A stretch of 64,000 nt of DNA from Arthrobacter sp. EpRS71 (lineage in GTDB: Bacteria; Actinomycetota; Actinomycetes; Actinomycetales; Micrococcaceae), in assembly GCF_001512285.1 (NCBI RefSeq), contig NZ_LNUV01000004.1, positions 372,001-436,000 of the forward strand, in the 5' to 3' direction. Below the pieces are notes generated by a model that had not been told where the DNA came from, did no database searches, and saw only the letters and a list, made by a program, of their open reading frames with translations. The stretch's first letter is position 1, and every line of letters begins with the position of its first letter. Position numbers and translations under genes: made by a program. Below, in pieces: positions 35,123 to 44,370 of this stretch.

Positions 35123-36916
35123 GTGCTGCGCACACATGACCTCGGATCCCTTCGCTCCGAGCACATTGGACAAACCGTTACCCTGGCCGGCTGGGTGGGC
35201 CGCCGCCGTGATCACGGTGGCGTTGCATTCGTTGACCTGCGTGACGCCTCCGGTGTCGCCCAGGTGGTTGTCCGTGAGGAAGAGGTCTTCCACGGCCTTC
35301 GGAACGAGTACGTGCTGCAGGTGACGGGTACCGTCAACAAGCGTCCTGAAGGCAACGAGAACCCGGCTCTGGCCACGGGTGACATCGAGGTTATCGCGGA
35401 CAACGTTGTTATCCTCAACACTTCCGAGCCTCTCCCGTTCCAGATTGACGAGCACGTGGAGGTCGGCGAGGAAGCACGCCTCAAGCACCGTTACCTGGAC
35501 CTTCGCCGTCCCGGCCCCGCACGCAACATGCGCCTGCGTTCAGAGGCAAACCGTGTGGCACGCGAACTGCTGCACCAGCGCGGATACGTCGAAATCGAGA
35601 CACCTACGCTGACGCGTTCGACGCCGGAAGGCGCCCGCGACTTCGTGGTTCCGGCTCGTCTTGCCCCGGGTTCCTGGTACGCCCTGCCGCAGTCGCCGCA
35701 GCTTTTCAAGCAGCTCCTCCAAGTGGGCGGCTTCGAGAAGTATTACCAGATTGCCCGTTGCTACCGTGACGAGGATTTCCGTGCCGACCGTCAGCCTGAG
35801 TTCACGCAGTTGGACATCGAAGCCAGCTTCGTTGACCAGGACGATGTCATTGAATTGGGTGAGGCAATCGTCAAGGCGTTGTGGCAGTTGATCGACGTCG
35901 AGATCCCCACCCCGATCCGCCGCATGACGTACCTGGACGCCATGGCCAAATACGGTTCGGACAAGCCCGACCTGCGTTTCGGCGTGGAGTTGACCGAACT
36001 TACCGAGTTCTTCAAAGACACCAACTTCGGCGTCTTCAAAGCACCCTACGTCGGCGCAGTGGTCATGCCCGGTGGCGCCTCCCAACCACGCCGTACCCTG
36101 GACGGCTGGCAGGAATTCGCCAAGCAGCGTGGACACAAGGGCCTGGCGTACGTCCTCTTCAAGGAGGACGGCGAGCTCGCCGGCCCCGTTGCCAAGAACC
36201 TCACGGATGAAGAGCGCGCCGGCCTTGCTGACGCCGTTGGCGCCAAGCCCGGCGACTGCATTTTCTTTGCTGCCGGCGAGAAGTCCGCGGCGCGTGCCTT
36301 GCTGGGTGCCGCACGTGTTGAAATTGGCCACCGGACGGGCTTGATCGATCCCAAGGACTGGGCGTTCGTTTGGATCGTGGATGCTCCCATGTTCGAGCCT
36401 GCTGCCGCTGCTGTTGCCTCTGGCGACGTCGCAGTGGGTGGGGGACAGTGGACGGCAGTGCACCACGCGTTCACCTCGCCCAAGCCTGAGTTCCTGGACA
36501 CCTTCGACCAGGACCCGGGATCTGCGTTGTCCTACGCGTACGACATCGTGTGCAACGGCAACGAAATCGGCGGCGGTTCCATCCGTATCCACGACCGTGA
36601 GGTTCAGGAGCGCGTCTTCCAGCTGATGGGCCTGGACAAGGAAGAGGCCGAGACCAAGTTTGGCTTCCTCCTTGAGGGGTTCAAGTACGGCGCTCCTCCC
36701 CACGGCGGCATGGCCATGGGCTGGGACCGTGTGGTGGCCCTCCTCGCCGGGGTTGAGTCCATCCGCGACGTCATTGCCTTCCCCAAGACCGGCAACGGTT
36801 ATGACCCCTTGACCGCTGCACCGGCTCCCATTACAGCCCAGCAGCGCAAGGAAGCGGGCGTCGACTTCAAGCCCGAAGCCAAGCCTGCCGCCAAGGCAGA
36901 GGCGAAGGCCGAGTAG
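35123..36916 (+). CDS. aspS: Aspartyl-tRNA synthetase
   Basis: 597 residues from GTG 35123 with GAAAGGA upstream. N-terminal OB anticodon domain ([19 protein letters not shown]), motif 2 ([20 protein letters not shown]), the bacterial GAD insertion, and motif 3 (G-G-M-A-M-G-W-D-R) are all present. The tail after residue 575 is an Ala/Lys/Glu repeat-like extension with no counterpart in the core. In actinobacteria without asparaginyl-tRNA synthetase this enzyme also charges tRNA-Asn; that cannot be judged from this window. Confidence 0.96.
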   Translation: MLRTHDLGSLRSEHIGQTVTLAGWVGRRRDHGGVAFVDLRDASGVAQVVVREEEVFHGLRNEYVLQVTGTVNKRPEGNENPALATGDIEVIADNVVILNTSEPLPFQIDEHVEVGEEARLKHRYLDLRRPGPARNMRLRSEANRVARELLHQRGYVEIETPTLTRSTPEGARDFVVPARLAPGSWYALPQSPQLFKQLLQVGGFEKYYQIARCYRDEDFRADRQPEFTQLDIEASFVDQDDVIELGEAIVKALWQLIDVEIPTPIRRMTYLDAMAKYGSDKPDLRFGVELTELTEFFKDTNFGVFKAPYVGAVVMPGGASQPRRTLDGWQEFAKQRGHKGLAYVLFKEDGELAGPVAKNLTDEERAGLADAVGAKPGDCIFFAAGEKSAARALLGAARVEIGHRTGLIDPKDWAFVWIVDAPMFEPAAAAVASGDVAVGGGQWTAVHHAFTSPKPEFLDTFDQDPGSALSYAYDIVCNGNEIGGGSIRIHDREVQERVFQLMGLDKEEAETKFGFLLEGFKYGAPPHGGMAMGWDRVVALLAGVESIRDVIAFPKTGNGYDPLTAAPAPITAQQRKEAGVDFKPEAKPAAKAEAKAE

Positions 36917-36923
36917 TTCACCT

Positions 36924-36959
36924 GCCAAAGGCTCTCCACTGCGGTGGGGAGCCTTTGGC
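36924..36959 (+). terminator. Terminator hairpin after aspS
   Basis: 16-bp stem (36924-36939 with 36944-36959, one G-T pair) and TGCG loop, eight bases after the aspS stop. It lacks a T-run. Confidence 0.8.
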
Positions 36960-36987
36960 GTTCCCGCCGAAAGAAAGGTGCTGCTGA

Positions 36988-37785
36988 ATGGTGGAACAAG
37001 CATTCCTGGAATCGCTCATGGATAAGGCCTGGCCTGCACTTGAACGTGAAGAACTTGAGCATGATGTGTTGGGGGAGTGGGTCCTGCGTGCTTCGGGCGG
37101 AGTGACTCAGAGGGCTAATTCCGTGTGGCCAAGGAACCCTGCCGGTGGGCAGGAGGAAAGCCCTGGCATCGCGCGGTCCGTACGTGCAGCGGCGGAGTGG
37201 TACCGGCTTCGCCGGCTTCCCTTGATCTTCCAGGTCTTTGACGACTCCCGCAGCGCCGCCCTGAATGCCTACCTGGATGAGCAGCGCTACACGAGGCAGT
37301 CTGCAACGAAGATCATGGTCCGGGGCACGGCGGGGCTGCCCCTCAGCGCGTCGGGCCGGACCGTTGACATGGCCGATGAACCGTCCGAGGAATGGCTTCG
37401 CGTGTGGTGGTCCGTCGATGGCCGCGGCGGCGACGCTGAACTGTCGGTCGCTCACAAGATTCTCAGCGCCTGCCCTGCACTGTATGCAGTGGTGAGGGAC
37501 GACGACGGCGTCCCCGCCGCCGTCGGGCGTCTCGCCTTGGTGGACGGCTGGGGCGGTATCTACAGCATGGCGACGTCAGCGGAGCACCGGAGGCGCGGCT
37601 ACGGGACCGAGGTTCTAACTGCGCTGGTGAACGCCGGGATCCAACAAGATCTTGAGGGGTTCTGGCTGCTGGTCACGGAGGCTAATTACGGTGCGCAGCG
37701 ACTTTACTCGCAAGCTGGTTTCACCGTCCACGGCAGTTACCTTTACCGGCAGGCGCCACTGCGGCGTGCGCCCGGCGGCTGCTAG
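36988..37785 (+). CDS. GNAT family N-acetyltransferase
   Basis: 265 residues. The C-terminal half is the GNAT fold: G-R-L-A-L-V-D-G-W-G-G-I-Y-S-M-A-T strand pair, then A-E-H-R-R-R-G-Y-G-T-E-V-L (the R/Q-x-x-G-x-G/A acetyl-CoA loop, about 197-209) and E-A-N-Y-G-A-Q-R-L-Y-S-Q-A-G-F near 230-244. The N-terminal half is a related but degenerate domain, as in two-domain GNATs. Substrate unknown. Its TAG stop lies in a CTAG shared with the convergent gene's stop. Confidence 0.85.
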   Translation: MVEQAFLESLMDKAWPALEREELEHDVLGEWVLRASGGVTQRANSVWPRNPAGGQEESPGIARSVRAAAEWYRLRRLPLIFQVFDDSRSAALNAYLDEQRYTRQSATKIMVRGTAGLPLSASGRTVDMADEPSEEWLRVWWSVDGRGGDAELSVAHKILSACPALYAVVRDDDGVPAAVGRLALVDGWGGIYSMATSAEHRRRGYGTEVLTALVNAGIQQDLEGFWLLVTEANYGAQRLYSQAGFTVHGSYLYRQAPLRRAPGGC

Positions 37786-38399
37786 TTCCTGGGCTGCTGC
37801 TCCCGGGTCGGATCAGTTACTGTGATGCGTATGGCGCAGGCATCGGCAGCGGCTTTCGCCAGCGCAGCGTTCTTTGGAGCTTGAACATCGAGGAAGGCCA
37901 AGCGCTCCCGCACGGCTATGTTCCTCAGTAACGGCTGGGCAAGGACCTGTTCCACCAGCACACGGTCGCCGCCGGGGACGAGGTATTCAACGCGGTGTTC
38001 AGTGAAGATGCGCACAGTGTGTTCTGCTGTGGCCTTGGCCTCCAGGAAGCGGTTGCCACTCTTCGAAGCGAGGATGGTGGACCCACTGGCAGCGGCTATG
38101 GCGTAACCGCCCTTGCGAACCAGCAGCAGGCCAAGCCCCCGTTCCTGGGTTGCCAGCGAAGCCAAACGGTCCACTTCAGTTGCTCCCCGGCCCGGACGTC
38201 CGTCGGCGGGCCATGGTGCTCTCATGAGGGCAGTCGCACCATCGGCTGCCCTCAGAAGAACCCCGCCGTCGTCGAGGTCTTCGGCAACCGGACCGTGGCT
38301 CGCCGCGAACCGCTCCACCCAACCTTGCAACCTGGCCGCGGCTACCAAGGCGGTCCGGCTGCCGGGACTCTGAAGAGGGGCAGATGCTCGGCGATCCAC
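37782..38399 (-). CDS. acVLRF1-like protein lacking the catalytic loop
   Basis: 205 residues from GTG 38399 with AGGAG eight bases upstream. The overall pattern resembles actinobacterial Vms1-like release factor (acVLRF1) proteins: L-x-G-W-V-E-R-F-A-A-S-H-G near 24-36, G-L-L-L-V-R-K-G-G-Y-A near 90-100, S-K-S-G-N-R near 112-117, V-P-G-G-D-R near 141-146, and L-D-V-Q-A-P-K near 170-176. These proteins are peptidyl-tRNA hydrolases that rescue stalled ribosomes. The G-G-x-S-Q-Q-R segment expected after the S-K-x-G-x-R strand is absent: only about 23 residues join that strand to G-G-D-R. It is therefore probably inactive as a hydrolase, or a divergent subfamily. Confidence 0.6.
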   Translation of the reverse strand: MDRRASAPLQSPGSRTALVAAARLQGWVERFAASHGPVAEDLDDGGVLLRAADGATALMRAPWPADGRPGRGATEVDRLASLATQERGLGLLLVRKGGYAIAAASGSTILASKSGNRFLEAKATAEHTVRIFTEHRVEYLVPGGDRVLVEQVLAQPLLRNIAVRERLAFLDVQAPKNAALAKAAADACAIRITVTDPTREQQPRN

Positions 38400-38440
38400 G
38401 TCGATGTCTCCTTTGCTGGAACTATGAGTAGCCTATCCAT

Positions 38441-39931
38441 GTGGAAGATCTCTTTGGTGCCGGTGCAGTGGATGACGACGACTCCGAGGATCTGCCCGTG
38501 TCAGGGGGTCCCTCCGATGCCCGCTGGATGGCTTCGCAGCGGAGTCCGCTTGCCGTCAGAATGCGCCCCCGTTCCCTTGACGAGGTAGTGGGGCAGCAGC
38601 ATCTGCTGGGGCAGGGGTCGCCCTTGCGTCAGCTGGCAGCAGGTGCTGAGGCCGCCGGCCCTGCAGGTCCCAGTTCGGTCATCCTTTGGGGCCCTCCCGG
38701 CACCGGGAAGACCACGCTCGCCCACGTGATCGCACGAGGGCCCGGGCGTAAGTTCGTTGAATTGTCAGCCATCACGGCAGGCGTCAAGGATGTGCGCCGC
38801 GTCATGGACGAGGCATTGACGGCCCGCGATCTTTACAAGAAGACCACAGTTCTCTTCCTCGACGAGATCCATCGTTTCAACAAGGCCCAACAGGATGCCC
38901 TGCTCCCTGGAGTGGAAAACCGTTGGGTGGTGCTGGTGGCTGCCACTACCGAGAACCCGTCCTTCTCTGTGGTATCGCCACTTCTGTCCCGCTCGCTCCT
39001 GCTCACGTTGAAGCCGCTGACCGATGACGACATTTCCGGTCTGCTGCAGCGGGCCGTGACGGACGCCCGCGGCCTTGCCGGTCGCGTCGAGCTAGGCCCT
39101 GAGGCGTTGGACCATCTGGTCCGGCTATCCGGAGGCGACGCCCGCAGGGCGCTGACGGCGTTGGAAGCCGCCGCCGGCGTCGCGTTCGGTGACTCCGACG
39201 CCGTCGATATTTCCGACGACGATGCACCAGGAACCGAAGGGGATAACGACGACGGCGAAACCGGGCTCGCGAACGAGGACCTTCCTGACGCTCCCGTGTT
39301 GGTGGAACTCCGCCACACAGAGCGTGCCCTGGATGCCGCGGCCGTTCGCTACGACCGCGCCGGCGACCAGCACTACGATGTGGCCAGCGCGTTCATCAAG
39401 TCCATCAGGGGCTCGGACGTCGATGCCGCCCTGCACTATTTGGCGCGAATGCTTGAGGCCGGTGAGGACCCGAGGTTCGTCGCGAGACGGATTGTGATCT
39501 CCGCCGCCGAGGACATCGGAATGGCAGATCCCACCGCGCTCCAAACCGCAGTGGCCGCAGCCCAGGCAGTGCAGTTGATCGGCATGCCGGAGGGGCGGAT
39601 CGTGCTGGCCGAAGCTGTGGTCCACCTGGCCACCGCGCCCAAGTCCAACGCAGCGTATATGGGTTTGAACAAGGCGGTGGCCGACGTTCGAGCGGGCTTC
39701 GGTGGCGGTATCCCCATGCACCTGCGCGATGCCCACTACCCGGGCGCGAAGCAGTTGGGCCACGGGAAGAGCTATAAGTACGCACATGACGAACCACACG
39801 GCGTGGCAACACAGCAATACCCGCCGGATGACTTGGTGGGCAAGGACTACTACCAGCCCACCAATAACGGCGCTGAACGCGATATTGCCGCCAGGCTGGA
39901 ACGGCTCCGCAAGATCGTGCGCGGAGAGTAG
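38441..39931 (+). CDS. rarA: Replication-associated recombination protein A (RarA/MgsA AAA ATPase)
   Basis: 496 residues from GTG 38441. [13 protein letters not shown] opens the AAA module; Walker A is [10 protein letters not shown] near 84-93, Walker [11 protein letters not shown] near 137-146, sensor 1 A-A-T-T-E-N-P near 168. A strongly acidic insert (many Asp near 253-275) lies before the oligomerisation domain, which ends with H-Y-P-G-A-K. It works at stalled replication forks. It diverges from the acVLRF1-like gene (41 bases between starts). Confidence 0.93.
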   Translation: MEDLFGAGAVDDDDSEDLPVSGGPSDARWMASQRSPLAVRMRPRSLDEVVGQQHLLGQGSPLRQLAAGAEAAGPAGPSSVILWGPPGTGKTTLAHVIARGPGRKFVELSAITAGVKDVRRVMDEALTARDLYKKTTVLFLDEIHRFNKAQQDALLPGVENRWVVLVAATTENPSFSVVSPLLSRSLLLTLKPLTDDDISGLLQRAVTDARGLAGRVELGPEALDHLVRLSGGDARRALTALEAAAGVAFGDSDAVDISDDDAPGTEGDNDDGETGLANEDLPDAPVLVELRHTERALDAAAVRYDRAGDQHYDVASAFIKSIRGSDVDAALHYLARMLEAGEDPRFVARRIVISAAEDIGMADPTALQTAVAAAQAVQLIGMPEGRIVLAEAVVHLATAPKSNAAYMGLNKAVADVRAGFGGGIPMHLRDAHYPGAKQLGHGKSYKYAHDEPHGVATQQYPPDDLVGKDYYQPTNNGAERDIAARLERLRKIVRGE

Positions 39932-40135
39932 AGCCAAGCGGACGCCAGCTAGGGTTGGCGAGCCTGCCCGTGGTAGGCTTGTTCCTTGTCTGGCATGGCC
40001 CGACGCACAATCCCACTGAAGATTCCTTCAATAGTGCTGTGCGCCCGGGCTAGTAGCAAAAGGCAGCGGTTGGCCGATGCTCTCCCTGATGGAGGCCAGT
40101 AACACTGACACACCGCAGTAATTGGAAGGACACAA

Positions 40136-40756
40136 GTGGCTAACAACACTCGTGCTCGCCGTACCGCACGCCTTTCGCGTGCACTCGGCATTGCTCTGAC
40201 CCCCAAGGCCGCCAAGTACATGGAGCGCCGCCCGTACGGCCCCGGCGAGCATGGCCGTGCCCGCAAGAAGCAGGATTCCGACTACGCCGTACGTCTGCGC
40301 GAAAAGCAGCGTCTGCGCGCCCAGTACGGCATCCGCGAAGCACAGATGACCCGTGCCTTCGAAGAAGCACGCCGCACCAAGGGCCTGACCGGTGAAAACC
40401 TGGTTGAGCTCCTCGAAATGCGTCTGGATGCCCTCGTGCTCCGTGCAGGCTTCGCCCGCACCATCGCACAGGCCCGCCAGCTGGTTGTTCACCGCCACAT
40501 CATGGTTGACGGCATCCGCGTGGACCGCCCGTCCTTCCGCGTTGGCGAAGGTCAGCTCATCCACGTTCACAGCCGCTCCGAGGTCATGCCCCCGTTCCAG
40601 GTGGCAGCCGCTGGTGCACACGTGCTCAACAACGTGCCGGCATACTTGGACGTCAAGATCGAAGCCCTTCAGGCCCGCCTGGTTCGTCGCCCGAAGCGCT
40701 CCGAGGTCCCCGTGATCTGCGAAGAGCAGCTCGTCGTCGAATTCTACGCTCGCTAA
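40136..40756 (+). CDS. rpsD: 30S ribosomal protein S4
   Basis: 206 residues from GTG 40136 with GGAAGGA upstream. The N-terminus (R-R-T-A-R-L-S-R-A-L-G-I-A-L-T-P-K-A) has no cysteines, so this is the zinc-free form; R-R-P-Y-G-P-G-E-H-G-R-A-R-K-K follows, and the S4 RNA-binding domain is M-R-L-D-A-L-V-L-R-A-G-F-A-R-T-I-A-Q-A-R-Q-L-V. It binds 16S rRNA early in assembly. It stands alone between rarA and alaS with its own terminator rather than in the rpsM-rpsK-rpoA operon; I recall the same arrangement in Streptomyces. The 204-base leader has no gene; S4 often regulates its own leader. Confidence 0.96.
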   Translation: MANNTRARRTARLSRALGIALTPKAAKYMERRPYGPGEHGRARKKQDSDYAVRLREKQRLRAQYGIREAQMTRAFEEARRTKGLTGENLVELLEMRLDALVLRAGFARTIAQARQLVVHRHIMVDGIRVDRPSFRVGEGQLIHVHSRSEVMPPFQVAAAGAHVLNNVPAYLDVKIEALQARLVRRPKRSEVPVICEEQLVVEFYAR

Positions 40757-40772
40757 ATTCCAGCAGCGTCTA

Positions 40773-40808
40773 CAAAGAAGCCCGTGGCACACGCCGCGGG
40801 CTTCTTTG
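40773..40808 (+). terminator. Rho-independent-type terminator after rpsD
   Basis: 16-bp stem (40773-40788 with 40793-40808, one G-T pair), ACAC loop, ending in CTTCTTTG. It is 16 bases past the rpsD stop. Confidence 0.88.
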
Positions 40809-40834
40809 TATGTAAGGTACCGGTCCACTATAGG
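40805..40834 (+). promoter_or_regulatory. Probable promoter of the DUF948 gene, with direct repeat
   Basis: TTGTAT (40805-40810), 18-base spacer, TATAGG (40829-40834). The -35 overlaps the rpsD terminator stem. The 9-base repeat GTAAGGTAC occurs at 40812-40820 and 40834-40842, 22 bases apart (two helical turns), flanking the -10. Confidence 0.45.
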
Positions 40835-40914
40835 TAAGGTACTTGGGGAGGCCTCGCCCAAAGCCGGGAACCGGCTGGTGTGAGGCAGCGAAACGATCCA
40901 AGGAGAAGAGTTCT

Positions 40915-41289
40915 ATGTCTGGTGGCGACATCGCCGGCCTCATCGCAGCAGGAGTGTTCGCGCTTCTCGTCCTGCTTTTGGCCGTGCCCATTTTGAAGCT
41001 GGGCGGCGTTTTTGACGAAGTGCGGACTTCCATCCGTTCCCTGAGCGACGGCGCCACGCCCCTGATGGATGAAGTGACAGCAACCGTCACCACCACCAAC
41101 GAACAGCTGAAGAAAGTTGACGGCATCGCCTCCAACGTTTCCGATGCCTCGGCCAACATCTCCGCGTTGTCCTCTCTTGTAGCGGCGACGGTGGGCTCGC
41201 CATTGATCAAGGTGGCAGCATTCAGCTATGGCGTGCGTTCTGCGTTCGCAGGACGTCGCGCACCTTCTTCCGGCCGCCGCAGCCGCTGA
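40915..41289 (+). CDS. DUF948 domain-containing membrane protein
   Basis: 124 residues from ATG 40915 (AAGGAGAAG upstream); the frame opens earlier at 40843 without support. One N-terminal helix (I-A-G-L-I-A-A-G-V-F-A-L-L-V-L-L-L-A-V) is followed by a helical region rich in Asp, Thr, Ser and Val with a seven-residue pattern (V-x2-T-x3-L-x2-V-D-x-I-A-S-N-V-S), likely a coiled coil outside or beside the membrane, and a basic end. DUF948 proteins are widespread in Gram-positives; role unknown. It is followed by another small protein gene and alaS. Confidence 0.8.
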   Translation: MSGGDIAGLIAAGVFALLVLLLAVPILKLGGVFDEVRTSIRSLSDGATPLMDEVTATVTTTNEQLKKVDGIASNVSDASANISALSSLVAATVGSPLIKVAAFSYGVRSAFAGRRAPSSGRRSR

Positions 41290-41342
41290 CCTCCGCAGCC
41301 ACTGAACCAGCCGGCCGCGAACTACAGGGAGAGCAATACCTC

Positions 41343-41573
41343 ATGAAAAGAATTGTGTGGATGGGCATCGGCGTCGCTATCGGCGTCATTGCGTTCCGAA
41401 AGATCACCGAAGCCCAAGCCAACCTTGGGCCTGAGGGCCTGAATCGGGCTGTTGGCCGGATGGCCGATGGCCTGTTCGACTTCGCCGACGCCGTCCGTTC
41501 AGGGATGCACCAACGCGAAGAAGACTTGCGGGCAGCGTTGGGGATCGACGACGCCGTCCCCACCCGCCGCTAG
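41343..41573 (+). CDS. Small conserved membrane-associated protein, 76 aa
   Basis: Starts M-K-R-I-V-W-M-G-I-G-V-A-I-G-V-I-A-F-R: a short hydrophobic N-terminal helix. Then an amphipathic helix with G-L-N-R-A-V-G-R-M-A-D-G-L-F-D-F-A-D-A-V-R near 32-52. The family is not named that I know. It sits between the DUF948 gene and alaS, 53 bases after the former, all in one direction; the set is conserved in related actinobacteria, suggesting co-transcription. Confidence 0.65.
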   Translation: MKRIVWMGIGVAIGVIAFRKITEAQANLGPEGLNRAVGRMADGLFDFADAVRSGMHQREEDLRAALGIDDAVPTRR

Positions 41574-41689
41574 AGGGGGCGGGTTCGCCCCCGGGCCCTC
41601 AACAGGGCAGAATGGAAAGCTGCGGAACGGCACCAGCCGGTACCGCGCACATCGTGTGCAGTGAATTGAGAAGGGTAAGTAATCAGCTA

Positions 41690-44368
41690 ATGAAGTCGCA
41701 GGAGATCACCAAGCGCTGGGTGGACTTTTTTGTCAACAAGGGTCACACCGCCGTTCCCTCCGCGTCGCTCGTTTCCAGCGACCCGTCACTTCTCTTCACT
41801 GTGGCCGGAATGGTGCCCTTCATTCCGTACCTGACCGCGCGCGAAGAGCCACCCTACAGCCGGGCAACGAGTGTCCAGAAGTGCATCCGCACCGGAGACA
41901 TCGAAGAAGTGGGCAAGACGGCCCGCCACGGCACCTTCTTCCAGATGTGCGGCAACTTTTCCTTCGGAGACTACTTCAAGGAAGACGCCATCAAGTTTGC
42001 TTTCGAGCTGCTCACCACAAGTGTTGACGACGGCGGTTACGGGCTGCCCGCCGAGCGCCTCTGGGTGACTGTCTACGAAGAGGACGACGAAGCCAAAGAA
42101 CTGTGGCTCAAGAACACCGGCATTCCTGCCGAGCGTATCCAGCGCATGGGCAAGGCCGACAACTACTGGTCCACCGGACAGCCTGGCCCCGCCGGTCCCT
42201 GCTCTGAGATCTACTACGACCGCGGCCCTGCCTACGGCATCGAAGGCGGCCCCTTGGCCGACGAAACGCGCTACGTCGAAATCTGGAACCTCGTGTTCAT
42301 GCAGTACCAGATCGAAAACGTCCGCTCCAAGGTGGACTTCGACATCGTGGGTGAATTGCCGCAGAAGAACATCGACACCGGCCTGGGCATGGAGCGTCTT
42401 GCAATGATCCTCCAGGGTGTTGAAAACATGTACGAGACCGATCAGGTCCGTCCTGTGATCGATAAAGCCGCTGAATTGTCCGGCCGCGAGTACACCTCGG
42501 CCGAGTCCCCGGAAGACCCGCACCACACTGACGATGTCCGCATGCGCGTTGTCGGCGACCATATTCGTTCTGCCTTGATGCTCATTGCTGATGGCGTTGC
42601 GCCGTCCAATGAGGGCCGTGGCTATGTGCTGCGCCGCCTCATCCGGCGCGCTGTTCGCGCCATGCGCCTGCTCGGCGTCGAAAAGGCATGCCTGCCGGAG
42701 CTGCTTCCCGCATCCCGCGACGCCATGAAGGGTGTCTACCCGGTGGTGGAGACCGACTTTGCCCGAATCAGCCGGATTGCCTACGCCGAAGAGAGGGCAT
42801 TCCTGCGCACCATTGCTTCCGGTACGGCCCGTCTGGAAGATGCTGTGGCGGAGTCGAAGGCTGCCGGCGTTCCGTTGTCCGGAGCCGACGCCTTTGCCCT
42901 GCACGACACTTACGGTTTCCCGATTGATCTGACCCTGGAAATGGCAGAAGAAGCCGGCCTCAAGGTGGATGAGGCAGGCTTCCGCGCTCTCATGCTGGAG
43001 CAGCGTCAGCGTGCCCAGGCCGATGCCAAGGGCAAGAAGGGTGGGCACGCGGACCTCAGCGCCTACCAGGAGCTGCTGGGCAAAGGCGAAACCGTCTTCA
43101 CCGGTTACGACGAACTTGAGGGTGAGGCTAAAGTCCGCGGCATCGTCAGCGCTGGCCGGCCGGTAGCGCATGCGTCCACGGGCGAGGAAATCGAGCTGGT
43201 CCTCAACGAAACCCCGTTCTATGCCGAAGCTGGCGGTCAGTCCGCTGACACGGGCCTCATCACCGGCGACGGTTTCGTCGTTGAAGTGGTGGACGTTCAG
43301 CGTCCCATCAAGGGGCTCAGCGTTCACAAGGCGATTGTCCGTGAAGGTGAGATCGCTTCCGATGCCTTGGTACGCGCCGCCGTCGACCGTGAACGTCGTC
43401 ATGCCGCCGAGCAGGCCCACACCGGCACGCACATTGTCCATGCTGCGTTGCACCAGATCCTCGGCCCGGAAGCAACTCAGCGCGGTTCCTACAACAAGGC
43501 CGGATACCTGCGCTTTGACTTCGCCTGGGGCGAAGGTCTCAGCACCGCTACCCGCTCCGAAATCGAAGAAGTTTCCAACATCGCCATCCGGAACAACTAC
43601 CGGGTGGACACCAAGGTGATGGGCCTCGCTGAGGCCAAGGCGCTGGGCGCCATGGCACTCTTCGGCGAAAATTACGGCAGCGAAGTGCGTGTGGTGGAGA
43701 TCGACGGCGCGTGGTCCCGCGAGTTGTGCGGTGGCACCCACGTGGCCAACACGTCGCTGATCGGCAGCCTGTCCCTGTTGGGAGAGCAGTCTGTTGGCTC
43801 GGGAAACCGCCGTGTTGAGGCCTTTGTAGGCTTGGATGCCTTCCGTCATCTGGCAGCCGAGCGGGCCTTGGTTTCAGAGCTCACGGATCTTTTGAAAGTT
43901 CCGTCCGGACAACTTGCTGACCGTATCTCCAGTACCCTGAACAAGCTCAAGGCCACAGAGAAAGAGCTTGATCGCCTCCGTAAAGAACAGCTCACGGCAG
44001 CGGCCGCCAACCTGGTGGGAACCGCCAAGGACGCCGCGGGTGTTCGGGTTGTAGCCCACGACGCCGGTCAGGTGGGAGGCGCTGATGATCTGCGCAACCT
44101 CGCCCTCGATCTCCGTAACCGCCTTGGCTCGGAAGCTTCCACAGTAGCTGTTGCGGGTGTCAGCAATGACCGTCCCGTCATACTGATCGCCACCAACGAG
44201 GCTGCCCGTGAAGCAGGCGTCAAGGCCGGAGTGCTGGTGCGTTTGGCTGCGGGGATCCTGGGCGGCGGCGGTGGCGGCAAGGATGACGTCGCCCAAGGCG
44301 GCGGCACCGACGCTGGGAAGGTCTCTGAGGCCCTCACAGCGGTGGTGGATGCGATTGCCAAGCGCTGA
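41690..44368 (+). CDS. alaS: Alanyl-tRNA synthetase
   Basis: 892 residues from ATG 41690 (M-K-S-Q-E-I-T-K-R-W); the frame is open to 41612 but that part is not family sequence. Catalytic core includes G-M-V-P-F near 43 and R-H-G-T-F-F-Q-M-C-G-N-F-S-F-G-D-Y-F; the editing domain has H-T-G-T-H near 578 and the zinc site C680-G-G-T-H684. The C-terminal C-Ala domain with a Gly-rich loop (G-G-G-G-G-G-K) ends it. A ribosome-binding site is weak (AGAAGG is 14 bases away). It begins the alaS-ruvX-mltG run; ruvX starts three bases later. Confidence 0.96.
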   Translation: MKSQEITKRWVDFFVNKGHTAVPSASLVSSDPSLLFTVAGMVPFIPYLTAREEPPYSRATSVQKCIRTGDIEEVGKTARHGTFFQMCGNFSFGDYFKEDAIKFAFELLTTSVDDGGYGLPAERLWVTVYEEDDEAKELWLKNTGIPAERIQRMGKADNYWSTGQPGPAGPCSEIYYDRGPAYGIEGGPLADETRYVEIWNLVFMQYQIENVRSKVDFDIVGELPQKNIDTGLGMERLAMILQGVENMYETDQVRPVIDKAAELSGREYTSAESPEDPHHTDDVRMRVVGDHIRSALMLIADGVAPSNEGRGYVLRRLIRRAVRAMRLLGVEKACLPELLPASRDAMKGVYPVVETDFARISRIAYAEERAFLRTIASGTARLEDAVAESKAAGVPLSGADAFALHDTYGFPIDLTLEMAEEAGLKVDEAGFRALMLEQRQRAQADAKGKKGGHADLSAYQELLGKGETVFTGYDELEGEAKVRGIVSAGRPVAHASTGEEIELVLNETPFYAEAGGQSADTGLITGDGFVVEVVDVQRPIKGLSVHKAIVREGEIASDALVRAAVDRERRHAAEQAHTGTHIVHAALHQILGPEATQRGSYNKAGYLRFDFAWGEGLSTATRSEIEEVSNIAIRNNYRVDTKVMGLAEAKALGAMALFGENYGSEVRVVEIDGAWSRELCGGTHVANTSLIGSLSLLGEQSVGSGNRRVEAFVGLDAFRHLAAERALVSELTDLLKVPSGQLADRISSTLNKLKATEKELDRLRKEQLTAAAANLVGTAKDAAGVRVVAHDAGQVGGADDLRNLALDLRNRLGSEASTVAVAGVSNDRPVILIATNEAAREAGVKAGVLVRLAAGILGGGGGGKDDVAQGGGTDAGKVSEALTAVVDAIAKR

Positions 44369-44370
44369 CG

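Noticed and set aside
41786..43849. 687-codon open frame on the minus strand inside alaS
   Set aside because: It is fully antisense to a complete alaS, has no ribosome-binding site or recognisable domain, and is the usual high-GC shadow.
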